Both the position numbers and the translations under genes were made by a program. A model generated the notes under the pieces. That model had not been told where the DNA came from and ran no database searches. It worked only from the letters and a program-made list of their open reading frames with translations. This document shows positions 23,940 through 34,960 of a stretch of DNA of 64,000 bases, in pieces (the first letter of the stretch is position 1; the number at the start of each line of letters is the position of its first letter). The DNA is from Ptiloglossa arizonensis (Eukaryota; Arthropoda; Insecta; Hymenoptera; Colletidae), in contig NC_135048.1 in NCBI RefSeq assembly GCF_051014685.1, forward strand, positions 26,678,543 to 26,742,542, in the 5' to 3' direction.

Positions 23940-24262
23940 TAGGGGACCATGCTCGAATACGAACGATGTCCACGTGTTGGTACTTCGTTGGAAACGATGT
24001 TACTATATATTTTTGCCACGAGAATCGATTTTCAGCCGTTCTGCGAGCATCACGTGTACTTGGAAACGATATCGGTGCGTAGTTTGATATTTTTCATTCT
24101 CGTACCGTTTTATGACCATTACGTGTACTCCGTTAGAAACGATATCACTGTATATTTTTGACACAGTGCGATCTTTTCAACGATAATCGATTTTTGAACT
24201 GCTCTGCGAGCATTACGTGTACTTGGAAACGAAGTTCGTATTTTTGACAAAGTATCTCGCTA
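23940..24262 (+). repeat. 70-95-bp degenerate tandem repeat, 4 copies
   Basis: The recurring block ACGTGTACTTGGAAACGATAT or similar occurs at about 23970, 24051, 24120 and 24214. Two copies share CTGCGAGCATYACGTGTAC, and several share TATATTTTTGMCAC. Confidence 0.8.
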
Positions 24263-26137
24263 CGATAATCAATTTATCCAGCATCCAGATATTAATAGAA
24301 GCTGTTAAAAATTCGTACGTTAACCATCGTCGATACACATTTCCAAGTCTTTTTTAGAAATTAATCAACGTTTAACTTTCGTATCGCACGTTCTCGCGAA
24401 AACGAGTCTGAATCTATTTTTCCACTACTATATTGCAACCAAAGTGAAACAAAGAATTATTGTACCTTTAAATGGAAACTGCTATTGTATCCGACTTTTT
24501 TCGAGCAGATTGGATCCGTGGAGGTCGAGATTAAACGCGGAGCATTCTTTTGTTCGTTGGACCGTTTTAAAATACGCGCTATTCCCTCGTGAACCGGTAT
24601 GATTTTTCGGCGAACAAGCGTGGCAGACAAGGTATTATACCGGGTTCGGTTTCTTTGGATCGAAATAAAAGACTCGGTTCCACCGAACGAAAGAACTTGA
24701 TTAATCGAAGTACTCGTCTTTTGAAGGTAGACACTTTTGCCAACTATAAGTGCCGCGATTTTGGTTGAATGGTGTATTCTTCGTGGAAGATTGTTTAGAC
24801 GGTTATTACGTAGAATTATATTCGAGGAGCACGACGAATGATCGAGCGGTATCGTTGAATTTTGTCGAAAATTTACACGATGTTCTACAGTTCGTTCGTT
24901 TCTTATTTTGCAATGTCGAGATTAAATATTTATAGTGATCGCGGTATGGAGGCACGGTTCGAGCGACGATTCCAAATTCATCGAGAGTGCTTGGTATCGC
25001 GTCTCGCTCGTGGATCCTCACCGGTGTGTTTTGCATAAGATACCTATAATCGAATATAAGGTTTGGGTGACAAGAATAATTACCCAAGAAATCGTGTGTA
25101 TAATGTGTCGTGTATGCGCGGGAACGCTGTTATACGGCTAATCTTATCGAATACTTTGTAGCAGCGATGGGGACCGATCCAATGACATATTCATTAATAT
25201 CGAATCAAGCGTTAAGTATCATTGAAACTTCAACAAGAAAATGATGTAGTTGGTCCGTTATCGGAGTCGTAGATTATTCGAATAACTTGGAATAAATCTT
25301 TGTTCGTACAAGCAACCGAACATTTTTCATTATTTTTCGTGTAGCGTGCTTGCGACATTATTTAATCATAGAAACCGCTTCCCTGATTTTGTACGCATTT
25401 TTTTTTTTCTTTTCTCGAATTACGTTATCGATATAAAACGAAATCGAGTCACAGTATATAGCTGTGGGAAAAATTACTTTTTCGAGAATAATTTTTGTCA
25501 ATATTTCGAGCATTTTTCACGCAAGTTCACGATTACGAAATTCGCGAATTAAAAAGTATCTCTCGATGTCAATATTATACTCACGGTTATTTACATAAAA
25601 CACGATTATTTTGCCCAAAGGAGATGTGTCACGTTCAAACATTTCGGTTTCCATACGGCAAAATGACATTCGAAACGATAGTCGCTTGTTACCGTCGCAA
25701 TTAAGCGGCTACCTAGACGTAATTAATAGGTATCGATACGACAGTCGCGTGTCTCGATAACTCTCGAATCGTTTAGAGACATTCCTTTGGAATTGTATAA
25801 TACCAGAGTGTCGAAATCAAAGTAGAGTGATATGAAATAAATGTGCAGAAATTTTCTTTTTAACGAACACAACTGTCGAAACGCGAAAAATTGATCGATA
25901 TTCGTATGTATCGAATCTGTAAACGATTGAAAGTTTTCATATTATGGAAAAAAATTGAAAATTCTCACTACTGACAAAAGTAGTATTTTTGTGCGTTGTT
26001 CAAAAATTATCTGGCTCGTTTTTGAGTTTATTGAAAATATTTCCTTCTCAATGATAAATTTCTGACCGAAATTCAACAGTCAATATGGCTGCCTTCTGTC
26101 CACTAGAAAGTAATTCGACAGTGTATTTATTACTCAC
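24263..26137. other. AT-rich unique stretch, no gene seen
   Basis: Single-copy, AT-rich, with short frames only. A TGTGGGAAA word at 25463-25471 matches the Su(H)-type core but stands alone. Confidence 0.45.
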
Positions 26138-26314
26138 CTGTCGGGATTTTGCAATGTTCCACATTACGTATTGTTCCATATTTCGTGCATTTACCCTACA
26201 CGTACACCCCTGTCCAGAAATATAAGAATTTTCATCGAAAGTGAGTCTAAAACTCACGTTGTAAACTCTTATCGAATACGTTAACTCTTGTCGAAATCGT
26301 TGTAAACTCTTCAA
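26138..26314 (-). CDS. Candidate exon on minus strand, unassigned
   Basis: Not recognised. On the minus strand an open frame (codons from 26314 to 26048, no ATG at the left end) meets a full consensus donor CCGACAG|GTGAGTAAT, with the cut just before 26137. The upstream part encodes about 59 residues containing CTCRVNARN and ending NIAKSRQ. No strong acceptor is visible on the other side, and one perfect donor in 64 kb is expected by chance, so the call is weak. Confidence 0.12.
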
Positions 26315-26329
26315 ACGACTCGAAGAAGT

Positions 26330-28548
26330 ATTCTCTCATTTGATACTTCACATCGTAAAATTACATAGGTAACCGTATCAAGAGTTTACGTCACATTAAC
26401 AAAGAAGAAAAAACTCAACAATCAAAAATAATCAAAAAAGAAAATTTCACTTTGAAAAAGTCGTATTATCGATAAATACGCAACTCTTGCAACAACAATC
26501 GTATCTTTCCCCGAAACGAAACCTCTCTTCCAAAAAAAAATCCTCTAAAGCTCCTAAACGAGGGTCGGTATCGAAACGCATCTCCCAACTGAACCCCCTA
26601 CTCCAAACGAGGGACTTCACGTCCCCGAAAAATCCTCGATACGGGTGTAGAGGATTAAATCTACTCCGAAGATTTTCGAAAAATTCCGCGAAAGGTTTCC
26701 CACACTCGAAAACGCCCCTCGTGTATCGAGTCCACGCGTCCGGCGGCGCGAACGATCGCTTCGAAGTTCCTTCCACTGTTAAAGGTTAACGGCCTTCGGT
26801 CGCGGAACGCAGAATAATTCCACGTTACGATGCCGACGGAGAGAGAGAACGAGAGACGGAGAGAAAAAAAAGGCCACGAAGGCTCGGAGCAATATAATCA
26901 CCGCGCGATAGAAATAGGATGAATACTTTCGTGCGCAAGACATACTCTTTAGCGCTCCTTTGACTCTCTTACACGCGTCGCTCCGCGCCGCGGCCCCCTG
27001 TTATTGCCGCGGCTTTTTCACCTTCGACTTTCTCGCGGATCCTAACCTCCCGGAACGATTCATCGACGAGCGACCGGACAGCCACAGCGCACCGTGCCGC
27101 CGGTAGTCGCAATTATAGAGTATGACTGCACAGATTCGTTCGGTAATTTGTTATCATTGAATAAACACATGGAAAGGGACAAGTGGGTGGATGAGGTGGC
27201 CGCGCCGCGGTACCGTCTCGTCTCGGCTCGCGGCTACGTGACGGAGGATCGTAATCGTGGTCCCGAGCGAACCACTTTCATCGTTCTTGGTTCGTCCCCC
27301 CACCCCCACCCTCCCCCACCACCTTTGTCCCGGGCCCGTGGGCCTCTTGTTCGTTTACACCGTGAACGCGTACGGACGCGAGGATTACGGAACGATTTCG
27401 TGGAATCGAACGCGAAGACCGCTCGAGAAACTTCTTCCGGTTCCTTCGATAACAATTAATCCTTCAGCGATCGTATCTCCTACGAACCCTACAGTTTTTT
27501 TGTTTTTTTTTTTACGCACAGCGCTTGTGTTTTCTTAGGTAGTTTCACTCGAATCCGAGGGTAAATGCCAATCTTGATCTGTCTATCGCGTTGTCGAGTT
27601 GCGACGTTGGAGGACAGTTTATTAACGACTTCGCGAGAAGAAATATAACATTTCAGAAATCGATTTTTTATTTTACCCCCGGGTCTATATTGTTGTTCAT
27701 ACGAACAGCGATTTCGTGGTAGGAACTGTCTGGATCGTTCGTTCGAAGGTATTTCTGAATTTGTGGTAGAATCCGAAAAGAAGATAAATCTAGGTGAAAA
27801 ATATACATCACCTCGATGTAATACCTCGTTCAATGGAACACTTTATTTAATAAATTGCACCCAAGGGGAAAAACGTTTGTGGAAAAAAGAGCGAGAAGAA
27901 ACACTCGAGATACCGCTGGGTAAAGCGCGACGCGGTACCGTGTGCAGATGACCGCGTTGAACTCGTTCGCACCGCGTCAGTTGCAAGGCAGGCTATTTAC
28001 GCCGGGACGGTTTTCGTTCCGCGATCCCGGTCGTTGAGGGATTAACACCGTGTAGGATCATAGTCGATAAACATCTCCGCGTATCCTAGACCGCTACTAG
28101 TCCGCGGTTCGCGTAGTCATCCGCGTCCGTAACGTGGAAGAATCTTTTCCGCGACGCCGGGAGCGGGTCGCTGGCGGAGCCAGTGAAAAGAATCGGGCGT
28201 AATAAATTCCGAAGAGCGAACGAGAAGAGGACGTTTAATCCGCCCCTGGGCCCGGCGAGCGGCCTCCGGTACACCCGTGAATAAAGAGATATCTCCTCCT
28301 GGCAACAGGCGGTAACGTCTAAATTAAATGTTTCTGGATCGACGAGCCGCGGATTCAACGTGTCATGCGCCGCTCTTAATCTGGATTTAACGGCGAGGTC
28401 TCCGGCGTGAGGCCACCTTGCGGTGCCTGACCGCTTCAATAGAGCTTAATTGGCGAATACTCGGTCCCTGCGCGAGGCGTATAGGTGTATAGAGGCGGCA
28501 TAGAGCGAGAGATATACCCGGTGCTCGGACCGAGACGGAATACTGTAC
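26330..28548. other. Unique stretch, AT-rich then CpG-rich, no gene seen
   Basis: AT-rich to about 26470, then CpG-rich from 26560. The block at 27070-27180 (CGCAATTATAGAG, GAATAAACACATGG) has forkhead-like and homeodomain-like words and could be regulatory. A run of C at 27298-27322 and T-runs near 27495 are low-complexity. Overlapping frames of 110-120 codons occur on both strands without domains. Confidence 0.4.
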
Positions 28549-29052
28549 GTGGAACGAGACGGAGCGAGTGAAAACGTACGCGCGAAGGCCTCGGGAGGCC
28601 TCGACGTTCTTCATCCTTCTTCCAGCTGCGACCGTAAGTCTCTCGGTTCCTCCTCCTCCTCCTCCTCCTCCTCCTCCTCCTCCTCCTCCTCCTCCGCCGC
28701 CCCCTCGCCCCTACCGCCCCGGCCAGATGAGAGCGAGAATGACTTCGCCGATTCGTCCGCGCGTTTTAGTTATTCATGGTATAATAATGACGATAACGAT
28801 AATAACAACGGTAATGATTACGTCCCTAAGACCAGCTCTAACGAACGCTCTGTGGGAACCGGCCCGGCGCGCTTATCGGCGAGCCTAATCGGGACGGTCG
28901 TGGATAAATGTTTGTTATTAATTAGCGTTCGCTTGGACGACCCGGTGGGAAATTATGGAAGCGAACGAACGATGGGCCCCGCGGGGCAGCGAACAGGCTG
29001 CGAACTTTTCCACGTGGATCTTAACCGCAGCTCGAAAATCATTGGCCGGTAG
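28549..29052 (+). CDS. Unassigned 167-codon frame with poly-Ser run
   Basis: Not recognised. The frame is open from 28549 to 29052 and starts at GTG, so it has no clear initiator. A pyrimidine-rich acceptor-like CATCCTTCTTCCAG ends at about 28625. Downstream, the frame reads a poly-Ser run from the TCC microsatellite, a Pro-rich bit, an Asp/Asn-rich bit (NNDDNDNNNGND) and a featureless tail. The +1 frame reads poly-Pro. A Ser run followed by an acidic/Asn region is seen in some insect nuclear proteins, but the underlying DNA at 28800-28985 looks more like a regulatory element. I favour non-coding. Confidence 0.13.
   Translation: MERDGASENVRAKASGGLDVLHPSSSCDRKSLGSSSSSSSSSSSSSSSSAAPSPLPPRPDESENDFADSSARFSYSWYNNDDNDNNNGNDYVPKTSSNERSVGTGPARLSASLIGTVVDKCLLLISVRLDDPVGNYGSERTMGPAGQRTGCELFHVDLNRSSKIIGR
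28648..28695 (+). repeat. (TCC)16 microsatellite
   Basis: Forty-eight bases of pure TCC. Confidence 0.97.
28800..28985. promoter_or_regulatory. Candidate enhancer with Su(H)-type, forkhead-type and homeodomain words
   Basis: Seen directly: TGTGGGAAC at 28851-28859, which fits the published Su(H) consensus YGTGRGAAM; TGTTTGTTATTAATTAG spanning 28909-28925, a forkhead-like core followed by a homeodomain core; and a second near-match, GGTGGGAAA, at about 28945. AT-rich motif clusters alternate with GC blocks. Function is inference. Confidence 0.28.
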
Positions 29053-29139
29053 ATCTCCGGATCGTCTCTTGGATTCCAGCTTCGTTTTTTAGGTTTAAGG
29101 GGCAGACATTTTTGACCGAGCATCGAGCGATCTTTCTTA

Positions 29140-29186
29140 TTTGTTTCTTTTTTTTCTTTTCTTTTCTTTTCTTTTCTTTTCTTTTC
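29140..29186 (+). repeat. (CTTTT)n microsatellite
   Basis: A pyrimidine tract with about six perfect CTTTT units over 29156-29185. Confidence 0.93.
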
Positions 29187-29765
29187 GTTCGTGATGGCGC
29201 AATTGGATCGGATTGGAAATTATCGGAACCATTTTTTGTGTATATGTTTAGTATGGCTCATATTTTGACGGACTTTATAGAAGTGTTTCTCGCTTCGATT
29301 TCGTGGTAACTTTTTATCAAATCTCTGTTATTTTTTGGTGATAGCGTAATTGGATCGAATTGGAAATTAGAAGAATTACGTTTTGTGTATAAAGGATTTT
29401 CTGGAAGTGTTCCTCGCTTCGATTTCGTTCTAACTTTTTATCAAATCTCTGTTATTTTTTGGTGACAGCGTAATTGGATCGGATTGGAAATTATCAGAAC
29501 CACCTTCTTGACTTTTTTTTGTGTATACAGTGTGGCTTACATTTTGACGAAACTTTTGGAACTTTTTATTAGAAATTTCTCATTTTTTTGTGAAAACATA
29601 ATTGGATCGAAGTGGAAATTATCAGAACCATTTTGTGTATATATAGCGTGGCTCTTTGACGAGATTTCTGGAAGTATCGCTTCGATTTCTTTGTAATTTT
29701 CGATTAGATCTCTGTCTTTTTTTCTCTTCGAAGCCCTAATTGAATCGGATTAGAAACCACTAGAC
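29187..29765 (+). repeat. About 120-150-bp tandem repeat, 5 copies
   Basis: The anchor AATTGGATCGGATTGGAAATT or a close variant recurs near 29200, 29348, 29471, 29591 and 29746. Also shared are TCGCTTCGATTTCGT and TTTTATCAAATCTCTGTTAT. The last copy is most diverged. Confidence 0.92.
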
Positions 29766-29982
29766 TATTTCTTGTATATACGATATAACTCACATTCCAA
29801 CCAAATTTTTGTATCAATTGCTCCAATTTCCTCGTGTCTTTCAACCAGAAATATATCTCTTCCATCAAATTCTAATTATCCCGAAATGAAAATTAATAAA
29901 CGTGGTTCTGATCTCTACATATACATAAACCAACTCACAAATATAAACCCAATTTTGGTGCCTATCCTGTCCCTTTTAATCT

Positions 29983-30933
29983 TCAATCAGAAATCCACCA
30001 ACCCCCTTTTCCACCATTTCTCGTCAAATTAAATATCGATGGAGAACCAAGAGAATCGAAATGAAATCTCCCCTGAAAATCGAGAACAACACTCCTCACG
30101 ATTTCTAAATCACCCCAGTGACAAAATTCCTCAATGACCAACTCATCGTCATTTCTCGTGAAATTAAACATCGATGGAGAACCAAGAGAATCGAAATGAA
30201 ATCTCCCCTGAAAATCGAGAACAACACTCCCCACGATTTCTAACACACCCCAATGACAAAATTCCCCAATGACCAACTCATCGTCATTTCTCGTCAAATT
30301 AAATATCAATGGAGAATCGAAATGAAAGCTTCCCTGAAAATCGAGAACAACACTCTCCACGATTTCTAAATCACCCCAGTGACAAAATTCCCCAATGACC
30401 AACTCATTGTTATTTCTCGTCAAATTAAATATCTATGAAGAACCAAGAGAATCGAAATGAAAGCTCCCCTGAAAATCGAGAACAACACTCCCCACGATTT
30501 CTAAATCACCCCAGTGACAAAATTCCCCAATGACCAACTCATTGTCATTTCTCGTCAAATTAAATATCAATGGAGAATCGAAATGAAAGCTTCCCTGAAA
30601 ATCGAGAACAACACTCTCCACGATTTCTAAATCACCCCAGTGACAAAATTCCCCAATGACCAACTCATTGTTATTTCTCGTCAAATTAAATATCTATGAA
30701 GAACCAAGAGAATCGAAATGAAAGCTCCCCTGAAAATCGAGAACAACACTCCCCACGATTTCTAAATCACCCCAGTGACAAAATCCCTCAATGACCAACT
30801 CATCGTCATTTCTCGTCAAATTAAATATCAATGGAGAACCAAGAGAATCGAAATGAAAGCTCCCCTGAAAATCCAGAACAACACTCCCCACGATTTCTAA
30901 ATCACCTAGGTGACAAAATTCCCAAACGTCCAA
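29983..30933 (-). repeat. 135/126-bp array, 7 units, in-frame on the minus strand
   Basis: The anchor TTTCTCGTCAAATTAAATAT recurs near 30018, 30153, 30288, 30414, 30549, 30675 and 30810. Spacings are 135, 135, 126, 135, 126 and 135 bp, all multiples of three. The 9-bp difference is the loss of AACCAAGAG. On the minus strand one frame is open through the whole array as 42-45-residue units (blocks NLTRNDDELVIGEFCHWGDL and VLDFQGSFHFDSLGS). It is broken only by two TAG codons, at about 30430 and 30691. Both TAGs arise in the unit with ATCTATGAAGAACC, where other units have ATCGATGGAGAACC. Copies are homogenised, so I cannot see selection. No known domain. Confidence 0.95.
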
Positions 30934-30935
30934 CT

Positions 30936-31934
30936 CATCGCACGGTTACTTTTGAATCGACCTGTACCCCTGGTCCGAAACGAGACCCGTCCATTTTCGT
31001 GAATCCCATTTTTACGTCGTACACTCGGCGTCAAAGCATAGTTTACGAGCGGGCCGCCGTATATTGCGACTAACTATCGGCTTGGTCTCACGAGGAAGCG
31101 GGAAGCGCACGGTAGCACGCGAGGTATCCGCGCGCGTTTCGCGTGAACCAGATATACACAGCCCCGAGGGGCCCGTCACAGTAAATTATCATTTTCATAA
31201 CGGCGTACCGGTAATTTTGAGGCGGCGAGGCCTACGGCGCGCCGTGGCTACTTACGGCCACGGTAAGAAGGAGATCGTCCGGTTCTAGGCTTCGCGGCTC
31301 GTTCGCCCGCGATAAGAAAATCGCGAAGACGACGCGCTCGATACGCTCCTAGCGATACCTTTCGCGGTGACTTTCGCGCGGCTGCCCATCGCCGCGATCG
31401 TAAATCAAGGGAGAGAACGCCGGAGCTGTGAAGGAAAGGGGGTGGGGAGAGGACAGGGGGACAGGGGGCACCGCGAAGGAGAAGAATGACGAGCGTTTCG
31501 CGCGTAGGCGAAAGATGGCCCGGGCTACCACGGCGAACCGAACCAGAGGTCGACGAGTTGGACATTTTAACCCCGAGGCGGAATCGCGAGAATCCCGATT
31601 ACCAGGTTTCTTCGAGATTATGGTAAAGGGAGGAGAGAAGTTTTTTGAACAATTTTTGTTTTCGAATGGTTTGTGACACTTTTGAAGCGGATGGTATACT
31701 TCTTACTTGGTCGAGTAAACAGTTCCTCGCGTGGTAATATGTTAGTGGGGTTTGTTGGAGAAGGTAATTATTTTCTAAATTATTCTTCTTTCGAATTTAT
31801 TCCTCCACCTTTTTGGGTTTCAAGGTGGCTTTGTATATTTTCTCGATTACTTTTTCAAGTAATGAGTAGACGATATAGTTCGAGAGTTTTCATGGAAATG
31901 ATATCTCACCCTTAGTTCTCTGTACTCTAATTTT
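30936..31934. other. Unique CpG-rich stretch, no gene seen
   Basis: CpG-rich to about 31570, with words such as AAATTATCATTTTCATAACGG that could be regulatory, then AT-richer. The minus-strand frame 31565-31248 (105 codons) and overlapping plus frames carry no motif. Confidence 0.4.
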
Positions 31935-33060
31935 TTTCTCTCGTGCCCCCTTTGGAGTAGCCCCCTACTTTCTGGACTCGATTAAGTAACGAGTACCCAA
32001 TCTATAACACTAGACATTCAAATTTTTAATTATAGTGCCTCCTTTGGATTCTAAGATGGCTCTTTACTCTCTCGATTGGGTAAATAGTAAGCCCTATGTT
32101 GAGAAAGAAAAAAATTCCGCCATGCCGGAAAACGGTGGCCCGAGTAAGAATACACGGGGAGTTTTCATGGGAGAGAAAATTTTTTCACCGAAATTTTTCC
32201 CCCGTTAAAAGTTTCTCTCGTACCCTCTATTGTACAGCAAGGAAGTCCTCTACTTTCTAGACTCGATTGGGTAAATAGTAAGCTCCACGTTAAAGAAAGA
32301 AAAAAATTCCGCCATGCCGGAAGACGATGACCCAAGTAAGAATACATAGGAAGTTTTCGCGAGAGAGAAAATTTTTTCACCGAAATTTTCTCCCCGTTAA
32401 AAGTTTCTCTTGTGTCCCCTGTTCTACAGCAAGGTAGTCCTCAATTTTCTCGACTCGATTGGGTAAATAGTAAGCGCCAAATTAAAGAAGAAAAAAACTC
32501 CGCCATCCCGGAAGAATACGCGGGACACCATCATGGAGAGTTTTTGTGGGAGAGAAAATTTTCCCCCCGTTAATAGTCTCTCTCGTGCCCTCTGTTATAC
32601 AGCAAGGTAGTCCTCCATTTTCTCGACTCGATTGGGTAAATAGTAAGCGCCAAATTAAAGAAGAAAAAAACTCCGCCATCCCGGAAGAATACACGAAGTA
32701 CCATCACGGGGAGTTTTCTTGGGAGATAAAATTCATTCACCGAAATTTTCCCCCGTTAAAAGTTTCTCTGGTGCCCCCTGTTGTACAGCAAGGTAGTCTT
32801 CCATTTTCTCGACTCGATTGGGTAAATAGTAAGCGCCACATTAAAGAAAGAAAAAAATTCCGCCATGCCGGAAGACGACGACCCAAGTAAGAATACACAG
32901 GGAGTTTTCGCGAGAGAGAAAATTCTTTCACCGAAATTTTCCCCCGTTAAAAGTTTCTCTCGTGCCCCTTGTTCTACAGCAAGATAGTCCTCCACTTTCT
33001 CGACTCGATTAGGTAAGTAGTGGGCGCCACGGTGGGGAATAAAGAAACCGCCGTCCCGGA
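31935..33060 (+). repeat. 173-193-bp tandem repeat, 6 main copies plus degraded leading units
   Basis: The anchor AAAAAAATTCCGCCATGCCGG (or ACTCCGCCATCCCGG) recurs at about 32106, 32299, 32490, 32663, 32850 and, degraded, 33040. Shared blocks are CGACTCGATTGGGTAAATAG, TTTCCCCCGTTAAAAGTTTC and CAGCAAGGTAGTCCTC. Two degraded partial units precede (31945 and 32036). A 114-codon plus frame (32546-32890) is a by-product of the repeat. Confidence 0.94.
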
Positions 33061-33224
33061 AGCGGTGCCCCTAGTGACAATAATTCGTGGAGCGATCGGT
33101 CGCCAGATGCTAATCGACTCGACGTCACTCCAGAGACGGGCAGAGTAGATCGACCGGTGTCTGGCTACTGATCGATAGCAGCGGCTGGTCCGCAGAATAG
33201 CCTCGCTTAATGATCCCCCCGGTC
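33061..33224. other. Unique CpG-rich segment leading into the candidate enhancer
   Basis: Short single-copy stretch after the end of the array. No coding signal. Confidence 0.4.
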
Positions 33225-33410
33225 GTTTAAATCAAAAACCATCGGCCGCGGTGAGATTGTCATGCATTATGCATATCGTGCGCGGCGATCGCTCGCTCGC
33301 TCGCTCGCTCGCTCGTGCGCGCGGGCGCACGGGCGCGCGTGTTCGCGTTCGCGGGCCCACCGTAAACTGCCATTACGTCGTTATGCAATTTTGTAATTAA
33401 TTGTTTTTCT
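33225..33410. promoter_or_regulatory. Candidate enhancer with POU-type palindrome and homeodomain sites
   Basis: Seen directly: ATGCATTATGCAT at 33262-33274, an inverted pair of ATGCAT half-sites with one central base; ATGCAAT at 33383-33389, an octamer-like word; and TAATTAATTG at 33394-33403, a homeodomain pair. ATGCAT-ATGCAT palindromes with 0-2 spacer bases are established binding sites for POU-domain dimers. The flanks are CpG-rich single-copy DNA. That this is an active element is inference, and the target gene is unknown. Confidence 0.38.
33289..33316 (+). repeat. (GCTC)n microsatellite
   Basis: About seven GCTC units followed by a CG-alternating tract (GTGCGCGCGGGCGCACGGGC). Confidence 0.92.
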
Positions 33411-33742
33411 GAATTTGATATTTCACGGCGCGCGCAGCGACACGCGGTGCGGAGAGTCTCGGTGTCCGTCGTTCGACGCGCCGCGTGAAACCTTTAACAC
33501 CGATACCGCGAGCGTATCCATATTCTTTCGATCAAATTCACTGTGCCGCGCCGCGGGTGGTAGCAGCATCTGTCGTTCGCGGAATGCGAGGCTAATTGAA
33601 CGACGAGTGTTCGATGGTGACGCGACCTAGGATGCGCGTACGCGAACCGCGCGAACCCTACTCTCGCTGGGACTCGCTCCACGACGGATACGAGGCTTCA
33701 GATATTCCGAGACTCGTCGAGATGTCGAGATGGTACGTTCTT

Positions 33743-33986
33743 TTAACCCTTTGGACCCGAGAGGAGATCCTCGTTCGCCACCTAATTCACTGTACTATTT
33801 TCGATCCGGGAAAACTCGGTGGTTTGGAATACAAATTGGAGTTGACATATTGCGTTCTCGTAGAGCGTGAACACATGTACGCGAAGTATGTAAAAATGTT
33901 CCGTTTCGGATTAAGTTTACGGCTTGAAGGATTTTCTCGAGGCGTCGGTTTCTGGTAACGAAGAAGCCTCGAGTGCAAAGGGTTAA
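33743..33986. mobile_element. Short TTAA-flanked inverted-repeat element (MITE)
   Basis: The left end is TTAACCCTTTGGACCCGAG at 33743. The right end is CTCGAGTGCAAAGGGTTAA, ending at 33986. The termini are inverted repeats with two mismatches over 19 bases, each ending in TTAA. Total length is 244 bp with no transposase. TTAA target duplication and ends starting CCC are the established hallmark of piggyBac-type transposons, so this fits a non-autonomous derivative. Confidence 0.75.
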
Positions 33987-34189
33987 ACACGTTTCCCTCT
34001 GAGGCGTACACGATTTGTTAAAAAGGATAACCGGGTTCGTGTGAACGTACGATCTTTAGGGACCCTCTGCGTCCAGCAAGTGCGATTGGACAAGATTGTA
34101 TAGTTATTTTTCCGGAGTATTATGAATTGGATCGAGTCCCAGAAACTATTCGACCGAATAGAAACCGATAATGCTGATAATATTTCAAA

Positions 34190-34785
34190 TGGTAAGGGTT
34201 AGTCTACTTATCTACAAAACCACCTCTTCGAAGAACCTGCAATAGAGTGATTTACATGTTTGTCGATTTATCCAGGAAATCACATTTTTGGAGCATCTAG
34301 GTCCATTAGACCAAACTTTTCAGAAGAATGAACTTACAGAACCTACAATAGAGTGATCTACGTGCTTGTCAATTTATCCAGGAAATCACATTTTTGGAGT
34401 ATCTAGGTCTACCAGACCAAACTGAAGAAGGATGAACTCGCAGAACCTACAATAGAGTGATACGTGTTTGTGAACTTATCTAGGAAATAACATTTTTGGA
34501 GTATCTAGGTCCACTAGATCAAATTTTTCAGAAGAATGAACTTGCAGAACCTACAATAGAGTGATCTACGTCTTTATCGATTTATCCAGGAAATCACATT
34601 TTTGGAGCATCTAGGTCCACCAGACCAAACTTTTCAGAAGAATGAACTCACTCAACAATAGCCCTTTCTAGGAAAAGCTGAACAATTGCGTACACGTTTG
34701 TCAACATAGCCGAGAAACCACGTGTTCGCAATATCTACCGGACGAAACTTGGAAGACGGATGAACTCGCGGAGCCCAAGACCGAT
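34190..34785 (+). repeat. 104-106-bp tandem repeat, 5 copies plus one diverged
   Basis: The anchor GAACCTACAATAGAGTGAT recurs at 34233 (one change), 34339, 34443 and 34547. It is degraded at about 34653 and more so after 34700. Shared blocks are AGGAAATCACATTTTTGGAG and TCTAGGTCCA. Confidence 0.93.
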
Positions 34786-34910
34786 CTACCTCGTAGCGAG
34801 CAAAATGCACAAAGATACCGAGCGGATGGATACGTTGAACTGTCTCTCCTCCGTTAATACCGGACGTACGCGCTCACCGAGATAGAAGACCATAGGTCTC
34901 GCTATCAGCC

Positions 34911-34960
34911 CTCGTCTCTCTCTCTCTCTCTTTCTCTCCTCCTCCCTCTTTCTCTCTCTC
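34911..34960 (+). repeat. CT-rich microsatellite
   Basis: A run of TC dinucleotides with a few CC and TT interruptions. Confidence 0.93.
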
